DNA from: Phenylobacterium soli
GTDB lineage: Bacteria > Pseudomonadota > Alphaproteobacteria > Caulobacterales > Caulobacteraceae
Assembly (NCBI RefSeq): GCF_003254475.1
Contig: NZ_QFYQ01000002.1
Location: 1-64,000, forward strand
Length of the DNA: 64,000 nucleotides
Direction of reading: 5' to 3'
Part shown: positions 29,162 to 40,884 of the stretch, piece by piece
Numbering within the stretch: the stretch's first letter is position 1
Layout: every line of letters begins with the position of its first letter
Made by a program: the position numbers and the translations under genes
The notes under the pieces: model-generated
What the model saw: the letters and a program-made list of their open reading frames with translations, nothing else
What the model was told of the DNA's origin: nothing
The model's database searches: none

Positions 29162-30334
29162 ATGAGCCGCGATCTGTTGCCTGGGGTGACCGGCGTGCTG
29201 GCGCTGGCCGACGGGACCATCCTGCAGGGCGTCGGCGTCGGCGCGGTGGGCGATGCGGTCGGCGAGGTCTGCTTCAATACCGCCATGTCGGGCTATCAGG
29301 AGATCCTGACCGATCCCTCCTACATGGCCCAGATCGTCACCTTCACCTTCCCGCACGTCGGCAACGTCGGGACGAACGTCGAGGACCTCGAGCAGATCTC
29401 CGGCTCGGCGACCACGGCGGCGCGCGGCGCGATCTTCCGCGACGTGCCGACCCGGCCGGCCAACTGGCGCTCCGACGCCGACCTCGAGACCTGGATGGAG
29501 CGCCGCGGCGTCATCGGCTTGGCCGGCGTCGACACCCGGGCCCTCACCCGCGCGATCCGTGAGCGCGGCATGCCGCACGGGGTGATCGCCCACAATCCGA
29601 AGGGCGAGTTCGACCTCGACGCCCTGGTGGCCAAGGCCAAGGCTTGGACCGGCCTCGTCGGCCTCGACCTCGCCAAGGACGCCTCCTGCCTGCAGCCGTT
29701 CGTCTGGGAAGAGGGCCTGTGGGCCTGGGGCGAAGGCTATGTGAAGCCGCAGCCCAAGCCCAAGTACGAGGTGGTGGTCGTCGACTACGGCGTGAAGCGC
29801 AACATCCTGCGGGCCCTGACCAGCGTCGGGGCGCGGGCGACCGTGGTGCCGGCCAACACCAGCGCCGAGGACATCCTGGCCCGCAAGCCGGACGGAGTGC
29901 TGCTGTCGAACGGTCCGGGCGACCCGGCCGCGACCGGCGAATACGCCGTGCCGCAGATCCAGAAGCTGGTCGAAAGCGGCACGCCGGTGTTCGGCATCTG
30001 CCTCGGCCACCAGATGCTGTCCCTGGCCCTGGGGGCCAGAACGGTGAAGATGGAGCAGGGCCACCACGGGGCGAACCACCCGGTGAAGGACCTGACCACC
30101 GGCAAGGTGGAGATCGTCTCCATGAACCACGGCTTCACCGTCGACCGCGACAGCCTGCCGTCGCCGGTGGTGGAGACCCACGTGTCGCTGTTCGACGGCA
30201 CCAACGCCGGCATCGCCTTGAAGGATCGGCCGGTGTTCAGCGTCCAGCACCACCCCGAAGCCTCGCCCGGCCCGACCGACAGCCTCTACCTCTTCGAACG
30301 CTTCGCCGGCTACATGGATGGGGCGAAGGGATAG
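29162..30334 (+). CDS. carA: Carbamoyl-phosphate synthase small subunit
   Basis: 390 residues from ATG 29162 with AAGGAG upstream. It hydrolyses glutamine and passes ammonia to CarB for carbamoyl phosphate, the precursor of arginine and pyrimidines. The N-terminal domain ([17 protein letters not shown]) precedes a class I amidotransferase domain with the nucleophile in [10 protein letters not shown] and the His/Glu pair in HHPEASPGP. Length is normal. carB lies 1.9 kb downstream, separated by four unrelated genes, so the pair is not a tight operon here. Confidence 0.97.
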   Translation: MSRDLLPGVTGVLALADGTILQGVGVGAVGDAVGEVCFNTAMSGYQEILTDPSYMAQIVTFTFPHVGNVGTNVEDLEQISGSATTAARGAIFRDVPTRPANWRSDADLETWMERRGVIGLAGVDTRALTRAIRERGMPHGVIAHNPKGEFDLDALVAKAKAWTGLVGLDLAKDASCLQPFVWEEGLWAWGEGYVKPQPKPKYEVVVVDYGVKRNILRALTSVGARATVVPANTSAEDILARKPDGVLLSNGPGDPAATGEYAVPQIQKLVESGTPVFGICLGHQMLSLALGARTVKMEQGHHGANHPVKDLTTGKVEIVSMNHGFTVDRDSLPSPVVETHVSLFDGTNAGIALKDRPVFSVQHHPEASPGPTDSLYLFERFAGYMDGAKG

Positions 30335-30344
30335 GGATTTAGGA

Positions 30345-30779
30345 AACCACGGAACCCACCGAAAACACGGAACTTGGTCAGAGCGCGAAGCGCTCGATCT
30401 GCACGCCTCCGGGCGCGCCGAAGTTCATCAACAAGCCCACTGAGAAGCCCGTCAGCTTGAGGTAGTTGATGACTTGCGCCCGATGCTCGGGCGCGATTGC
30501 GCGTACCGCCTTCAGTTCAACAATCAGCCGGTCGAAGCAGACGAAGTCCGGGACGTAGGCCGCGGTAAGCTGTTGGCCTTTGTACGTGAGGCGCAGCCTC
30601 GGCGTAGCGACGAATGGCAGACTTCGGGACGCGAGCTCGAGGCCGAGACATTCCTGATAGACTGCCTCAAGGAAACCGTCGCGCAAGGTGCGATAAACCT
30701 CGAACGCCGCACCTCTGACGGCGAACGTCTCATCCTCAAGGACGAGAGTTCCGCGGGTTCCGTGTGTTCCGTGGTCCAT
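30345..30779 (-). mobile_element. Inverted-repeat-bounded GxxExxY cassette
   Basis: Arms at 30345-30373 and about 30748-30775 are imperfect inverted repeats made of the same ACGGAAC-type units as the element at 28893-29028. Between them lies only the GxxExxY gene, whose first codons are part of the right arm and whose stop is four bases from the left arm. The unit resembles a self-contained, possibly mobilised cassette. No transposase is present, so movement would need outside help. Confidence 0.55.
30378..30779 (-). CDS. GxxExxY family protein
   Basis: 133 residues from ATG 30777-30779. The signature GFLEAVY (G-x-x-E-x-x-Y) is followed by ECLGLELASR, LRLTYKGQQL, VPDFVCFDRLIVELKAV and HRAQVINYLKLTGFSVGLLMNFG, as in the GxxExxY family. 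The D...ELK arrangement resembles a PD-(D/E)XK nuclease core, but no activity is established. The N-terminus DHGTHGTRGT is encoded by the repeat arm, a known oddity of this family. Confidence 0.9.
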   Translation of the reverse strand: MDHGTHGTRGTLVLEDETFAVRGAAFEVYRTLRDGFLEAVYQECLGLELASRSLPFVATPRLRLTYKGQQLTAAYVPDFVCFDRLIVELKAVRAIAPEHRAQVINYLKLTGFSVGLLMNFGAPGGVQIERFAL

Positions 30780-30828
30780 CTTTGCGAGCCTAGCCGCTCG
30801 CGAGAACCAGAACAATACAAGAACTCTG

Positions 30829-31221
30829 TCACGGCGCCTTGCGGATGAGATTGGTCGCGCCTGGGGGGACTTGGTCGATGGCGATGAGCCGGGCGGGGGC
30901 GCCGTCGAGGGCGCGGGCCTGGTGCCATTGGTCGACGGGGTCGATGGAGGCGTCGCCGGCCTTCAGCTCGTAGGACTGGCCGGTGACGAGGTTGTCCACC
31001 TGGATGCGGCCCGAGATGACATAGACGTAGCGCGGCCACGGATGCTTGTGCGGTGGGATCTGGCCGCCCGCGGGTATGTCGGTCTGCGAGACCTTCACCT
31101 CGACGGGGCCGGGCGGCGGCGTGATCGGTTGGCCGGCGGCGGTGGCCTCGAGGCTCTTGAGCGGCGTGGTGACGGGCGCGGGCGCCGCGACGGCGGCGGC
31201 GAGAAGCAGGGCTCGGATCAT
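30829..31221 (-). CDS. Exported cupin-domain protein
   Basis: 130 residues with a short signal peptide (IRALLLAAAVAAPAPV). The cupin motif is visible as PPHKHPWPRYVYVISGRI and later DQWHQARAL, supplying metal-binding His residues. Periplasmic location inferred. Substrate unknown. Confidence 0.75.
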   Translation of the reverse strand: MIRALLLAAAVAAPAPVTTPLKSLEATAAGQPITPPPGPVEVKVSQTDIPAGGQIPPHKHPWPRYVYVISGRIQVDNLVTGQSYELKAGDASIDPVDQWHQARALDGAPARLIAIDQVPPGATNLIRKAP

Positions 31222-31267
31222 GGACCCGAGCCTGCCTCAAGCGTGTCGGAGTGGCTAGGTAGCCCTT

Positions 31268-31492
31268 TTAGGCGGCGGCCTTGGGGCGGGGACGGCGCGC
31301 GGCGCGTTTGGCCTGGGCGGCCGCCATACGCAGGGCGCGGCGCTCGGCGGCGGCGCCTTCCAGGGCGGGGATGAGATCGGTGGCGGCGGCGCGCTGCTTG
31401 TCGTCGCCCGCGTCCTTCAGCCGGCGGGCGTTGGCCAGAAGGTTGATGACCTCTTCGTCGCTGAGGAACGGGATCTTTTCGATGAGGGACAT
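31268..31492 (-). CDS. Small conserved hypothetical protein
   Basis: 74 residues, MSLIEKIPFLSDEEVINLLANARRL... with an Ala/Arg/Lys-rich C-terminus (RRPRPKAAA). The N-terminal half looks like a conserved Caulobacteraceae small protein; the tail suggests nucleic-acid contact. Function unknown. Confidence 0.65.
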   Translation of the reverse strand: MSLIEKIPFLSDEEVINLLANARRLKDAGDDKQRAAATDLIPALEGAAAERRALRMAAAQAKRAARRPRPKAAA

Positions 31493-31658
31493 GAGACTGA
31501 AAGTGCTCCTGGAAGCTGGCGCCGGGACGCCCGCGGGCGCCGTTCCCTAACAATATGGCTGGGCCGCGATTTGGTTGCCGGTTCACGCGGGTTTTGACCG
31601 GCCCGGAATTTGATCCAGATCAAAAGTCGCGGACGGCTCCGCGCCTAGGGGACGGGCT

Positions 31659-32066
31659 ATGAGCCAAGCCGCCGACACCGCGCCCAAGCCGATCACGCCC
31701 TACCAGGCCCTGGGCGAGGAAGTCGGCGTGCGCGCCCTGGCCGAGGCGTTCTACGACGCCATGGAGCGCGAGCCCTCGCTGGCGGCGCTGCGGGCGATGC
31801 ACGGGGCGGACCTGACGCCGATGAAGGCGCGGCTGGCGGACTTCCTGATCGGCTGGACGGGCGGGCCGCCGGTCTATTCGGCGCGCCATCCGGGCCGGCC
31901 GTGCGTGATGAGCGCCCACGCCCCGTTTCCGATCGGGGCCGAGGCGGCCTCCCAGTGGCTGGCCTGCATGAAGATCGCCCTCGACGAGGTCGGCGCCGAG
32001 CCGGCGCTCCGCAAGCTGCTCGAGCCCGCGTTCGAGCGCATGTGCCAGGGACTTCGCAGCCGCTAG
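31659..32066 (+). CDS. Group II truncated hemoglobin
   Basis: 135 residues, a normal length for 2-on-2 globins. Seen are YQALGEEVGVRALAEAFYDAM (helix A/B), LIGWTGGPPVY, a His after the CD region in SAHAPFPIG, and the group II Trp in WLACMKIAL. Such globins bind O2 or NO and help in redox or NO defence. It stands alone between carA and carB. The start is chosen at the ATG after GGGGACGGGCT. Confidence 0.85.
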   Translation: MSQAADTAPKPITPYQALGEEVGVRALAEAFYDAMEREPSLAALRAMHGADLTPMKARLADFLIGWTGGPPVYSARHPGRPCVMSAHAPFPIGAEAASQWLACMKIALDEVGAEPALRKLLEPAFERMCQGLRSR

Positions 32067-32212
32067 AGCCCGCGATTGCGGAGGGATTCTGCAGAGCAGC
32101 GATCTCGCCGCTTGCGCCCCGGGGATGCGGCCTCTAAGGGGACGCCTTAACCTGCAGTTCCAGACGGAGTCGGCGCGCGGATCCGCGCGGCCGCCCTTGC
32201 GCGCGAGACGAG

Positions 32213-35503
<3,291 letters not shown>

Positions 35504-35507
35504 CGAC

Positions 35508-35526
35508 GCTCCCCCTCAGGGGGAGC
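35508..35526. terminator. Perfect hairpin between carB and the convergent cytochrome gene
   Basis: GCTCCCCC-TCA-GGGGGAGC, five bases after the carB stop. Eight-pair stem, no U-tract on either side. May act as a two-way terminator for convergent genes or as an RNA 3' end stabiliser. Confidence 0.4.
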
Positions 35527-35535
35527 ATCTGAACG

Positions 35536-36255
35536 TCAGTCCTCGTGTTCGCCGGCCTCTGCGGCCTCCGCCTGCTCGCCCTGCTCGCCGGCTTCGGCGG
35601 CGGCGGCGTGGGGCGTGAAGGCCTTGGGATCAATGCGGGTCGCGCCGTAGGCGACGGCGGCCACGGCCAGGGCGGCCAGCGGCAGCGCGACCAGCGGGGC
35701 GGGCCGGGCGTCGCGGGCGCCGGGATGGCGCGCGGTGGGCTTGGCGCCGGTGACCATGGCGCGGACCAGGTTCTCGCGGCCGATCAGCGACATGGCGATC
35801 ACCGCCACCACATGGACGCCGACCAGGGCCAGCAGGCCGTAGGCGATCACCTCGTGCAGCTCGTCCTCGCCGCCCTGCAGCGTCAGGACGCCGGTGGCGA
35901 CGGTCCCGGCCACCAGGCCGAGGATCGCGAGGATGGCGATGCCGCCGAGGGGATTGTGGCCGAGCTCCGGCTCGCGACGGCCACCGGCCAGGCCCTTGAG
36001 GTGCTCGGCGATGCGCGTGGGCCTGAGAAAGTCCGTGAAGCGGGCGTGCTCGCCGCCAACGAGTCCCCAGACCAGACGGAAGGCGATCAGGGCCGCGGCG
36101 ATCCAGCCGGCGGTCTGGTGCCAGGCCGAGAGCGCGCTGTCGTCTTCAGATGAGAGGAACGCCACCGCGATGGCGGCGACCAGCAGCCAATGGAACAGAC
36201 GCGTGGGCAGGTCCCAGACACGGACGCTGCGGGGCTCGGATGCGGACGGATTCAT
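35536..36255 (-). CDS. Diheme cytochrome b561-type membrane protein
   Basis: 239 residues from ATG 36253-36255. Four transmembrane helices with heme-ligand His candidates in LFHWLL, AWHQTAGW, ELHEVIAY and GVHVVAVI, as in cytochrome b561/hydrogenase b-type proteins. A fifth hydrophobic segment (LVALPLAALAVAAVAYG) precedes an Ala/Glu-rich acidic tail. It shuttles electrons between the quinone pool and a c-type or other redox partner. The partner gene is not here. Confidence 0.85.
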   Translation of the reverse strand: MNPSASEPRSVRVWDLPTRLFHWLLVAAIAVAFLSSEDDSALSAWHQTAGWIAAALIAFRLVWGLVGGEHARFTDFLRPTRIAEHLKGLAGGRREPELGHNPLGGIAILAILGLVAGTVATGVLTLQGGEDELHEVIAYGLLALVGVHVVAVIAMSLIGRENLVRAMVTGAKPTARHPGARDARPAPLVALPLAALAVAAVAYGATRIDPKAFTPHAAAAEAGEQGEQAEAAEAGEHED

Positions 36256-36421
36256 GATCGGCTTCAGTCTCTGCTGCGAAGGCGCCACCCGCCCGTCTGC
36301 ATAGGGTGAAGCTCGGCCCGGGGCCTTGCGCTGGATCAAGGCGAGGCTTGGCCACACCCTCTAGGCTTTGCTTCCTGGGCATGTTGCGCTTGCCTATCAG
36401 TCTGAATCGCGAGGCAGGCCC

Positions 36422-37117
36422 ATGGCTCCACGACATCTGGAACGGCACGTCGTCCACCGCATCGGCTGGCTGCGCGCCGCGGTGCTGGGGGCCAACGACG
36501 GCATCGTCTCCACCGCCAGCCTGGTGGTCGGCGTGGCCGCCGCCGCCCAGGGACGCAGCGAGATCCTGCTGGCCGGGGTGGCGGGCCTGGTGGCCGGCGC
36601 CTTCTCCATGGCGGCGGGGGAATATGTCTCGGTCTCCAGCCAGGCCGACACCGAGAACGCCGACCTCGCCCGGGAGAAGGCCGAGCTCGCCAGCCAGCCG
36701 GCGTTCGAGCGCGAGGAGCTGGCGGGTCTCTATGTGGCGCGCGGCGTCGAGCTGGAGCTGGCCCGCAAGGTCGCCGACCAGCTGATGGCCAAGGACGCCC
36801 TGGGCGCCCACGCCCGCGACGAGCTGGGCATTTCCGAGATCACCCAGGCGCGGCCGATCCAGGCGGCCTTCACCTCCGCCCTCACCTTCTCGGCCGGCGC
36901 GGCCCTGCCGCTGGCGGCGGCGATGCTCGCGCCGAGGGCCCTGATCGTGCCGGCGGTTTCGATCGCCTCGATCCTGTTCCTGGCCCTGCTGGGCGCGATC
37001 GGCGCACGCACGGGTGGCGCCAGCATGGGCAAGGCGGTGGCGCGAGTGACCTTCTGGGGCGCGCTCGCCATGGCGGCCACCGCGGGCGTCGGCGCGCTGT
37101 TCGGCGTGGCGGCCTGA
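36422..37117 (+). CDS. VIT1/CCC1-family metal transporter
   Basis: 231 residues. The N-terminus LGANDGIVSTASLVVGVAAA is the VIT-family signature, followed by GAFSMAAGEYVSVSSQADTE and three C-terminal hydrophobic helices. Family members export Fe or Mn from the cytoplasm. No ferritin-like extra domain is present. The divergent cytochrome gene shares the upstream 166 bases. Confidence 0.9.
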   Translation: MAPRHLERHVVHRIGWLRAAVLGANDGIVSTASLVVGVAAAAQGRSEILLAGVAGLVAGAFSMAAGEYVSVSSQADTENADLAREKAELASQPAFEREELAGLYVARGVELELARKVADQLMAKDALGAHARDELGISEITQARPIQAAFTSALTFSAGAALPLAAAMLAPRALIVPAVSIASILFLALLGAIGARTGGASMGKAVARVTFWGALAMAATAGVGALFGVAA

Positions 37118-37368
37118 GCGGCGCGTGGCGCCGCCGACCCACTCGCGAAAGTTGTGATCTCGTCAGCCAAGCAATTGATTGACCGACGTTCTTTCCAGGC
37201 GCACCATCCCATCATCGCCTGACGAAAACAGGCGGCGATAAGGGTGCGCTCCGGCGGCCCCATTTATCCCCAGGGAGGGGATAGCGGCCGGAACGGCGTC
37301 CTTGCGGCGCCTGTCGCAGTCAGGCGGGGGACCCCCCGGTCCTCCGTGTAGGATTGCGAGGAAGCCTG

Positions 37369-37539
37369 ATGTCTACCGAGCACCACGGTGAAGTTCATCA
37401 CCACCGCAAGCACAACAATGCGCAGCGTTTCGAGACCCTGATCCAAGCCCTGATGGTGGTGGCCGTGGCCATCCTCGCCGTCTGGTTGGTCTATGGGTTC
37501 ATGAACACCGGCTCCGGCACGCCGAGCTGGATGCAGTAA
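37369..37539 (+). CDS. Small single-pass membrane protein
   Basis: 56 residues from ATG 37369 with GAGGAAG upstream. A His-rich N-terminus (EHHGEVHHHRKHNN) is followed by one transmembrane helix (LIQALMVVAVAILAVWLVYG) and a short external tail. The His cluster may bind metal. No family name. The flanking gaps 37118-37368 and 37540-37795 show no gene. Confidence 0.65.
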   Translation: MSTEHHGEVHHHRKHNNAQRFETLIQALMVVAVAILAVWLVYGFMNTGSGTPSWMQ

Positions 37540-37795
37540 CGGCCTGAGCCGCGGCCGCGCCTCCGTCGCGAGGGCGGCCGCCTCACGGTGCGAGGCAGGG
37601 CGCGCGAGGTGGGGTCTCGCGGCGCGCGGGATCGCTTTGCGCCACTCCCTTCCCTCCCATCACCCTCGTATCGACGTCGAAGGCGGACCTCGACGATCGG
37701 CGCCGCACACGATCTCCGACCTTGACGTCGGGTCGCGCTGGCGAGGCCGCGCAGCCTGCGCTACGCCTTCCTGAACAACGATCAGGGAGGTCGAG

Positions 37796-38578
37796 ATGGC
37801 GGGTCGCGTGCAGGGCAAGGTGGCGCTGGTGACCGGCGGGGCGAGCGGCATCGGCCGCGGCTGCGCCGAGCGTCTGGCGCAGGAAGGCGCGGTAGTGGTG
37901 GTCACCGACGTGCAGGACCACAAGGGCGCCGAGACGGTCGAGGCCATCGCCAAGGCCGGCGGCAAGGCCAGCTACCTGCACCACGACGTCACCAGCGAGC
38001 AGGCTTGGATCGAGGTGATCGCCAAGGTGAAGGCCGAGCACGGCCGCCTGGACATCCTGGTCAACAACGCGGGCATCGGCCTCGGCGGCTCGGTCTTCGA
38101 GATGAGCCTCGCCGACTTCCAGCGCCAGCAGGCGGTGAACGTCGACGGCGTGTTCCTGGGCTGCAAGCACTCGATCCCGCTGATGCGCGAGAACGGCGGC
38201 GGCAGCGTCATCAACATGAGCTCGGTGGCCGGCCTGAAGGGCGCGCCGAACCTCGCCGGCTACTGCGCCACCAAGGGCGCGGTGCGGCTGTTCACCAAGG
38301 CCGTGGCCATGGAATGCGCGGCGGACCACGTGCGGGTGAACTCGGTCCACCCGGGCATCATCGAGACGCCGATCTGGGTGACGGTGATCCCGCAGGGCGG
38401 CCCGCCCGGGACCAACGCGCCGCCGGACCTCGACGCCATGAGCCAGATGGCCGTGCCGCTGGGCACGAAGGGCTATCCGGAGGACATCGCCAACGGCGTG
38501 CTGTGGCTGGCCTCCGAAGAGAGCCGCTATGTCACGGGGGCCGAGCTGGTGATCGACGGGGGCCTCTCGGTCCGCTAG
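37796..38578 (+). CDS. Short-chain dehydrogenase/reductase
   Basis: 260 residues, normal SDR length. Motifs: TGGASGIG (nucleotide binding), NNAG in LVNNAGIGLGG, catalytic Ser in NMSSVAG, and YCATKGA (Y-x-x-x-K). The C-terminal PEDIANGVLWLASEESRYVTGAELVIDGG is typical of classical SDRs acting on steroids, sugars or acyl alcohols. Substrate not predictable. GGGAGG precedes the ATG. Confidence 0.9.
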   Translation: MAGRVQGKVALVTGGASGIGRGCAERLAQEGAVVVVTDVQDHKGAETVEAIAKAGGKASYLHHDVTSEQAWIEVIAKVKAEHGRLDILVNNAGIGLGGSVFEMSLADFQRQQAVNVDGVFLGCKHSIPLMRENGGGSVINMSSVAGLKGAPNLAGYCATKGAVRLFTKAVAMECAADHVRVNSVHPGIIETPIWVTVIPQGGPPGTNAPPDLDAMSQMAVPLGTKGYPEDIANGVLWLASEESRYVTGAELVIDGGLSVR

Positions 38579-38629
38579 GAGCGGCCTTCTTCGTTTGCCT
38601 AGCGCGCGGAAGGCGCGCTAAGCGGGCTC

Positions 38630-39130
38630 ATGACCGCAACGCTGCACGTGATCTTCGGCCCTTCGGGCGCCGGCAAGACGACCTACGCCAACGCCTTCGC
38701 CCGCCGCGAACGGGCGGTGGTGTTCATCCTCGACGAATGGATGGCCCGGCTGTTCGGCCCGGACATCCCCAACCCGATCGAGTTCGAGTGGATGATGGAG
38801 CGGGTGCAGCGCTGCGAGGCGCAGATCTGGTCGGTGGCCGCGGGCGTGCTGGCCACCGGCACCTCGGTGATCATGGACATCGGCCTGATGCGCCGCGCCG
38901 ACCGGGCGCGGGTGAAGGAGATCGCCGAGGGCGCCGAGCTGCCGCTGCAGTTCCACTACGTGGACGCCCCGGTGGAGACCCGCCGGGCGCGGGTGGCCGA
39001 GCGCAACACCGTGCGCGGCGAGAACTTCGCCATCGAGGTGACGCCGGAGATGTTCGAGTTCGTGGAGGGGATCTTCGAGCTGCCCTCGCCCGCCGAGCTG
39101 GACGGCGCGATCGTCAGCATCAGCGAGTAG
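38630..39130 (+). CDS. P-loop nucleotide kinase-like protein (AAA_33)
   Basis: 166 residues. Walker A GPSGAGKTTYA at residues 10-20, a conserved FILDEWMARLF segment and a lid region with RARVAERN. It resembles small kinases of the zeta/AAA_33 group that phosphorylate nucleosides, sugars or tRNA-like targets. No antitoxin neighbour is present, so a toxin role is unlikely. Overlaps the convergent gene end by 11 bases. Confidence 0.8.
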   Translation: MTATLHVIFGPSGAGKTTYANAFARRERAVVFILDEWMARLFGPDIPNPIEFEWMMERVQRCEAQIWSVAAGVLATGTSVIMDIGLMRRADRARVKEIAEGAELPLQFHYVDAPVETRRARVAERNTVRGENFAIEVTPEMFEFVEGIFELPSPAELDGAIVSISE

Positions 39131-40070
39131 CGGCGGAAAGCTCCGTCTTGACCGCCTCGAGGACCGGGCGCCAGTCACCCGGCGTCTGCTGGCGGAAGAG
39201 CCGCACCGTCGGATACCAGGGCGTCGTTTCGCCCGCCCAGCCCCAGCGCCAGTCGGGATCGTGCGAGAGCAGCACCCAGGTGGGCTTGCCGAGCGCGCCG
39301 GCGAGGTGGGCGACCGCGGTGTCGACGGTGACCACCCGCTGAAGGCCGATGACGATCCGGGCGGTCTGGCCGAAATCGGCGGCCCCGGTGTCCGCCTGGT
39401 CGAGGCTGACGGCGCCCGGCAGGGCGAGGAGCTCGGCGGCGAGCTCGGGCGGCAGCGAGCGCTGGGCGTCCTTGGCGTAGGCCGGATTGCCGCGACTGGC
39501 GACGCCGATCCCAACACCCGTCCCTTGTGTCGGGAAGTAGCTCTGCGGGGCGTGGACGCCGAGCCAACGCGGCAGGGAGCCGGCCATGACCCAGGCGTCG
39601 CAGCGCGGCAGGGCGAGCCCCTCGCGCCCGACCAGAACCTCGACCGCCAGGGTCTCGAACAACGGCGCGAGCGCCGGCGGCGCGACCATCACCACCTTGA
39701 CGCCGCGGTCGCGCAGCAGGGCGGCGTAGCGGGCGAACATGATCTGGTCGCCGAACCCCTGTTCGGGCCAGATGAGCAGGGAGGCGACCGGCTGGCCCTG
39801 CCATTCCGGCGTCCGGAAGTCGGGCTTGCGGATCCCGAGGGCGGGAACCTCGGTGCGCGCCTCGTAGTAGGGCCAGGCCTCGGCGAAGGCGCCGCGGGCG
39901 AGGAGCTGGTAGGCGAGCGCGAAGCGGACCTGGGCCTCGTCCGGCTGGCGCGAGAGGATCTCACGGAGCACGGCTTCCGTGGCCGCCGGACGCACGGCCT
40001 GGCGAAGCTGGGCGGCCAGACGGTAGAGGTCCGGCAGGGGCAGGGTCTTGAGGTCCGTGGGCGCGCTCAT
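39120..40070 (-). CDS. TPR/glycosyltransferase-9-like protein
   Basis: 316 residues. A TPR-like N-terminus (AVLREILSRQPDEAQVRFALAYQLLARG) is followed by a GT-B type domain with LLIWPEQGFGDQIMFARY, QTARIVIGLQRVVTVDTAVAHLAGALGKPTWVLL and PDWRWGW. The 'GfGDqi' and 'vvtVDTavAHLAgAlgkptwvLL' motifs are those of heptosyltransferase-like GT9 proteins. Such TPR-GT fusions are common in Caulobacteraceae. Acceptor unknown. Confidence 0.85.
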   Translation of the reverse strand: MSAPTDLKTLPLPDLYRLAAQLRQAVRPAATEAVLREILSRQPDEAQVRFALAYQLLARGAFAEAWPYYEARTEVPALGIRKPDFRTPEWQGQPVASLLIWPEQGFGDQIMFARYAALLRDRGVKVVMVAPPALAPLFETLAVEVLVGREGLALPRCDAWVMAGSLPRWLGVHAPQSYFPTQGTGVGIGVASRGNPAYAKDAQRSLPPELAAELLALPGAVSLDQADTGAADFGQTARIVIGLQRVVTVDTAVAHLAGALGKPTWVLLSHDPDWRWGWAGETTPWYPTVRLFRQQTPGDWRPVLEAVKTELSAATR

Positions 40071-40237
40071 GAGGCGAGCTTTAGCAGGCGCCAGGCGGCC
40101 GAAAAGGGCTTCAAATAGCGCCGCTCGCCTTCCGCTTGAGTTTTGCGGCGCACAATCCTATCTTCGCGCCCCCCGGACGCCTGCGCCCGCGGCCGGTTCA
40201 CAGATCACCTTAGGGCGAAACCCGAGTCATCACCTCT

Positions 40238-40711
40238 ATGGAAAAAGTTCCGATGACCGCCGAGGGCTACAAGGCCCTCGACGAAGAGCTGAAGCGTTTG
40301 AAGACGGTGGAGCGCCCGGCGGTGATCCAGGCGATCGCGGAAGCGCGTTCGCATGGGGACCTGTCGGAAAACGCCGAGTACCACGCCGCCAAGGAACGCC
40401 AGGGCTGGATCGAAGGCCAGATCGCCGAGATCGAAGACAAGATGGCCCGCGCCCAGGTGATCGACGTCACCAAGCTGTCGGGGACCCAGGTGAAGTTCGG
40501 GGCGACGGTCTCCCTCGTCGACGAGGACACCGACGAGGAGGCTCGCTACCAGATCGTCGGCGAGCACGAGGCCGACGTGAAACAGGGCCGTGTCTCGATC
40601 ACCTCGCCGCTGGCCCGGGCCATGATCGGCAAGGAATCCGGCGACGTGGTCGAGGTGAACACGCCCGGCGGCGTCAAGGCCTACGAGATCACCAAGGTCG
40701 AGTGGCGCTAG
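40238..40711 (+). CDS. greA: Transcript cleavage factor GreA
   Basis: 157 residues, standard length. N-terminal coiled coil with [16 protein letters not shown] and the acidic tip residues D/E expected to reach the RNA polymerase active site, then a C-terminal domain with [20 protein letters not shown] and [10 protein letters not shown]. It rescues backtracked RNA polymerase. Start ATG 40238; a possible weaker start is six residues later. Confidence 0.97.
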   Translation: MEKVPMTAEGYKALDEELKRLKTVERPAVIQAIAEARSHGDLSENAEYHAAKERQGWIEGQIAEIEDKMARAQVIDVTKLSGTQVKFGATVSLVDEDTDEEARYQIVGEHEADVKQGRVSITSPLARAMIGKESGDVVEVNTPGGVKAYEITKVEWR

Positions 40712-40718
40712 CCACTCG
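40699..40718 (+). terminator. Hairpin over the greA stop codon
   Basis: CGAGTGGC-GCTA-GCCACTCG: an eight-pair stem whose loop and first arm include the TAG stop. No U-tract follows; a weaker CCCG...CGGG hairpin is at 40727-40740. Possible Rho-independent-like or RNA-stabilising structure. Confidence 0.35.
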
Positions 40719-40884
40719 GCGTTGATCCCGCTTTCGGGGTTGCGAAGACCTGCGTGGTTCTGACGCGCCGCAGGGCGCGAGCGCATGCTCGCGCGTGACG
40801 CGAAACTAACCTTAAGCTACGCAAGGAATTCGAAACATCCGTGCGGCAGCATGCCTGCTTCGCCGTCGAGTCGGGGATCTACAC

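Noticed and set aside
38630..39130. Zeta-type toxin
   Set aside because: The P-loop kinase has no adjacent antitoxin and looks like a general small kinase.
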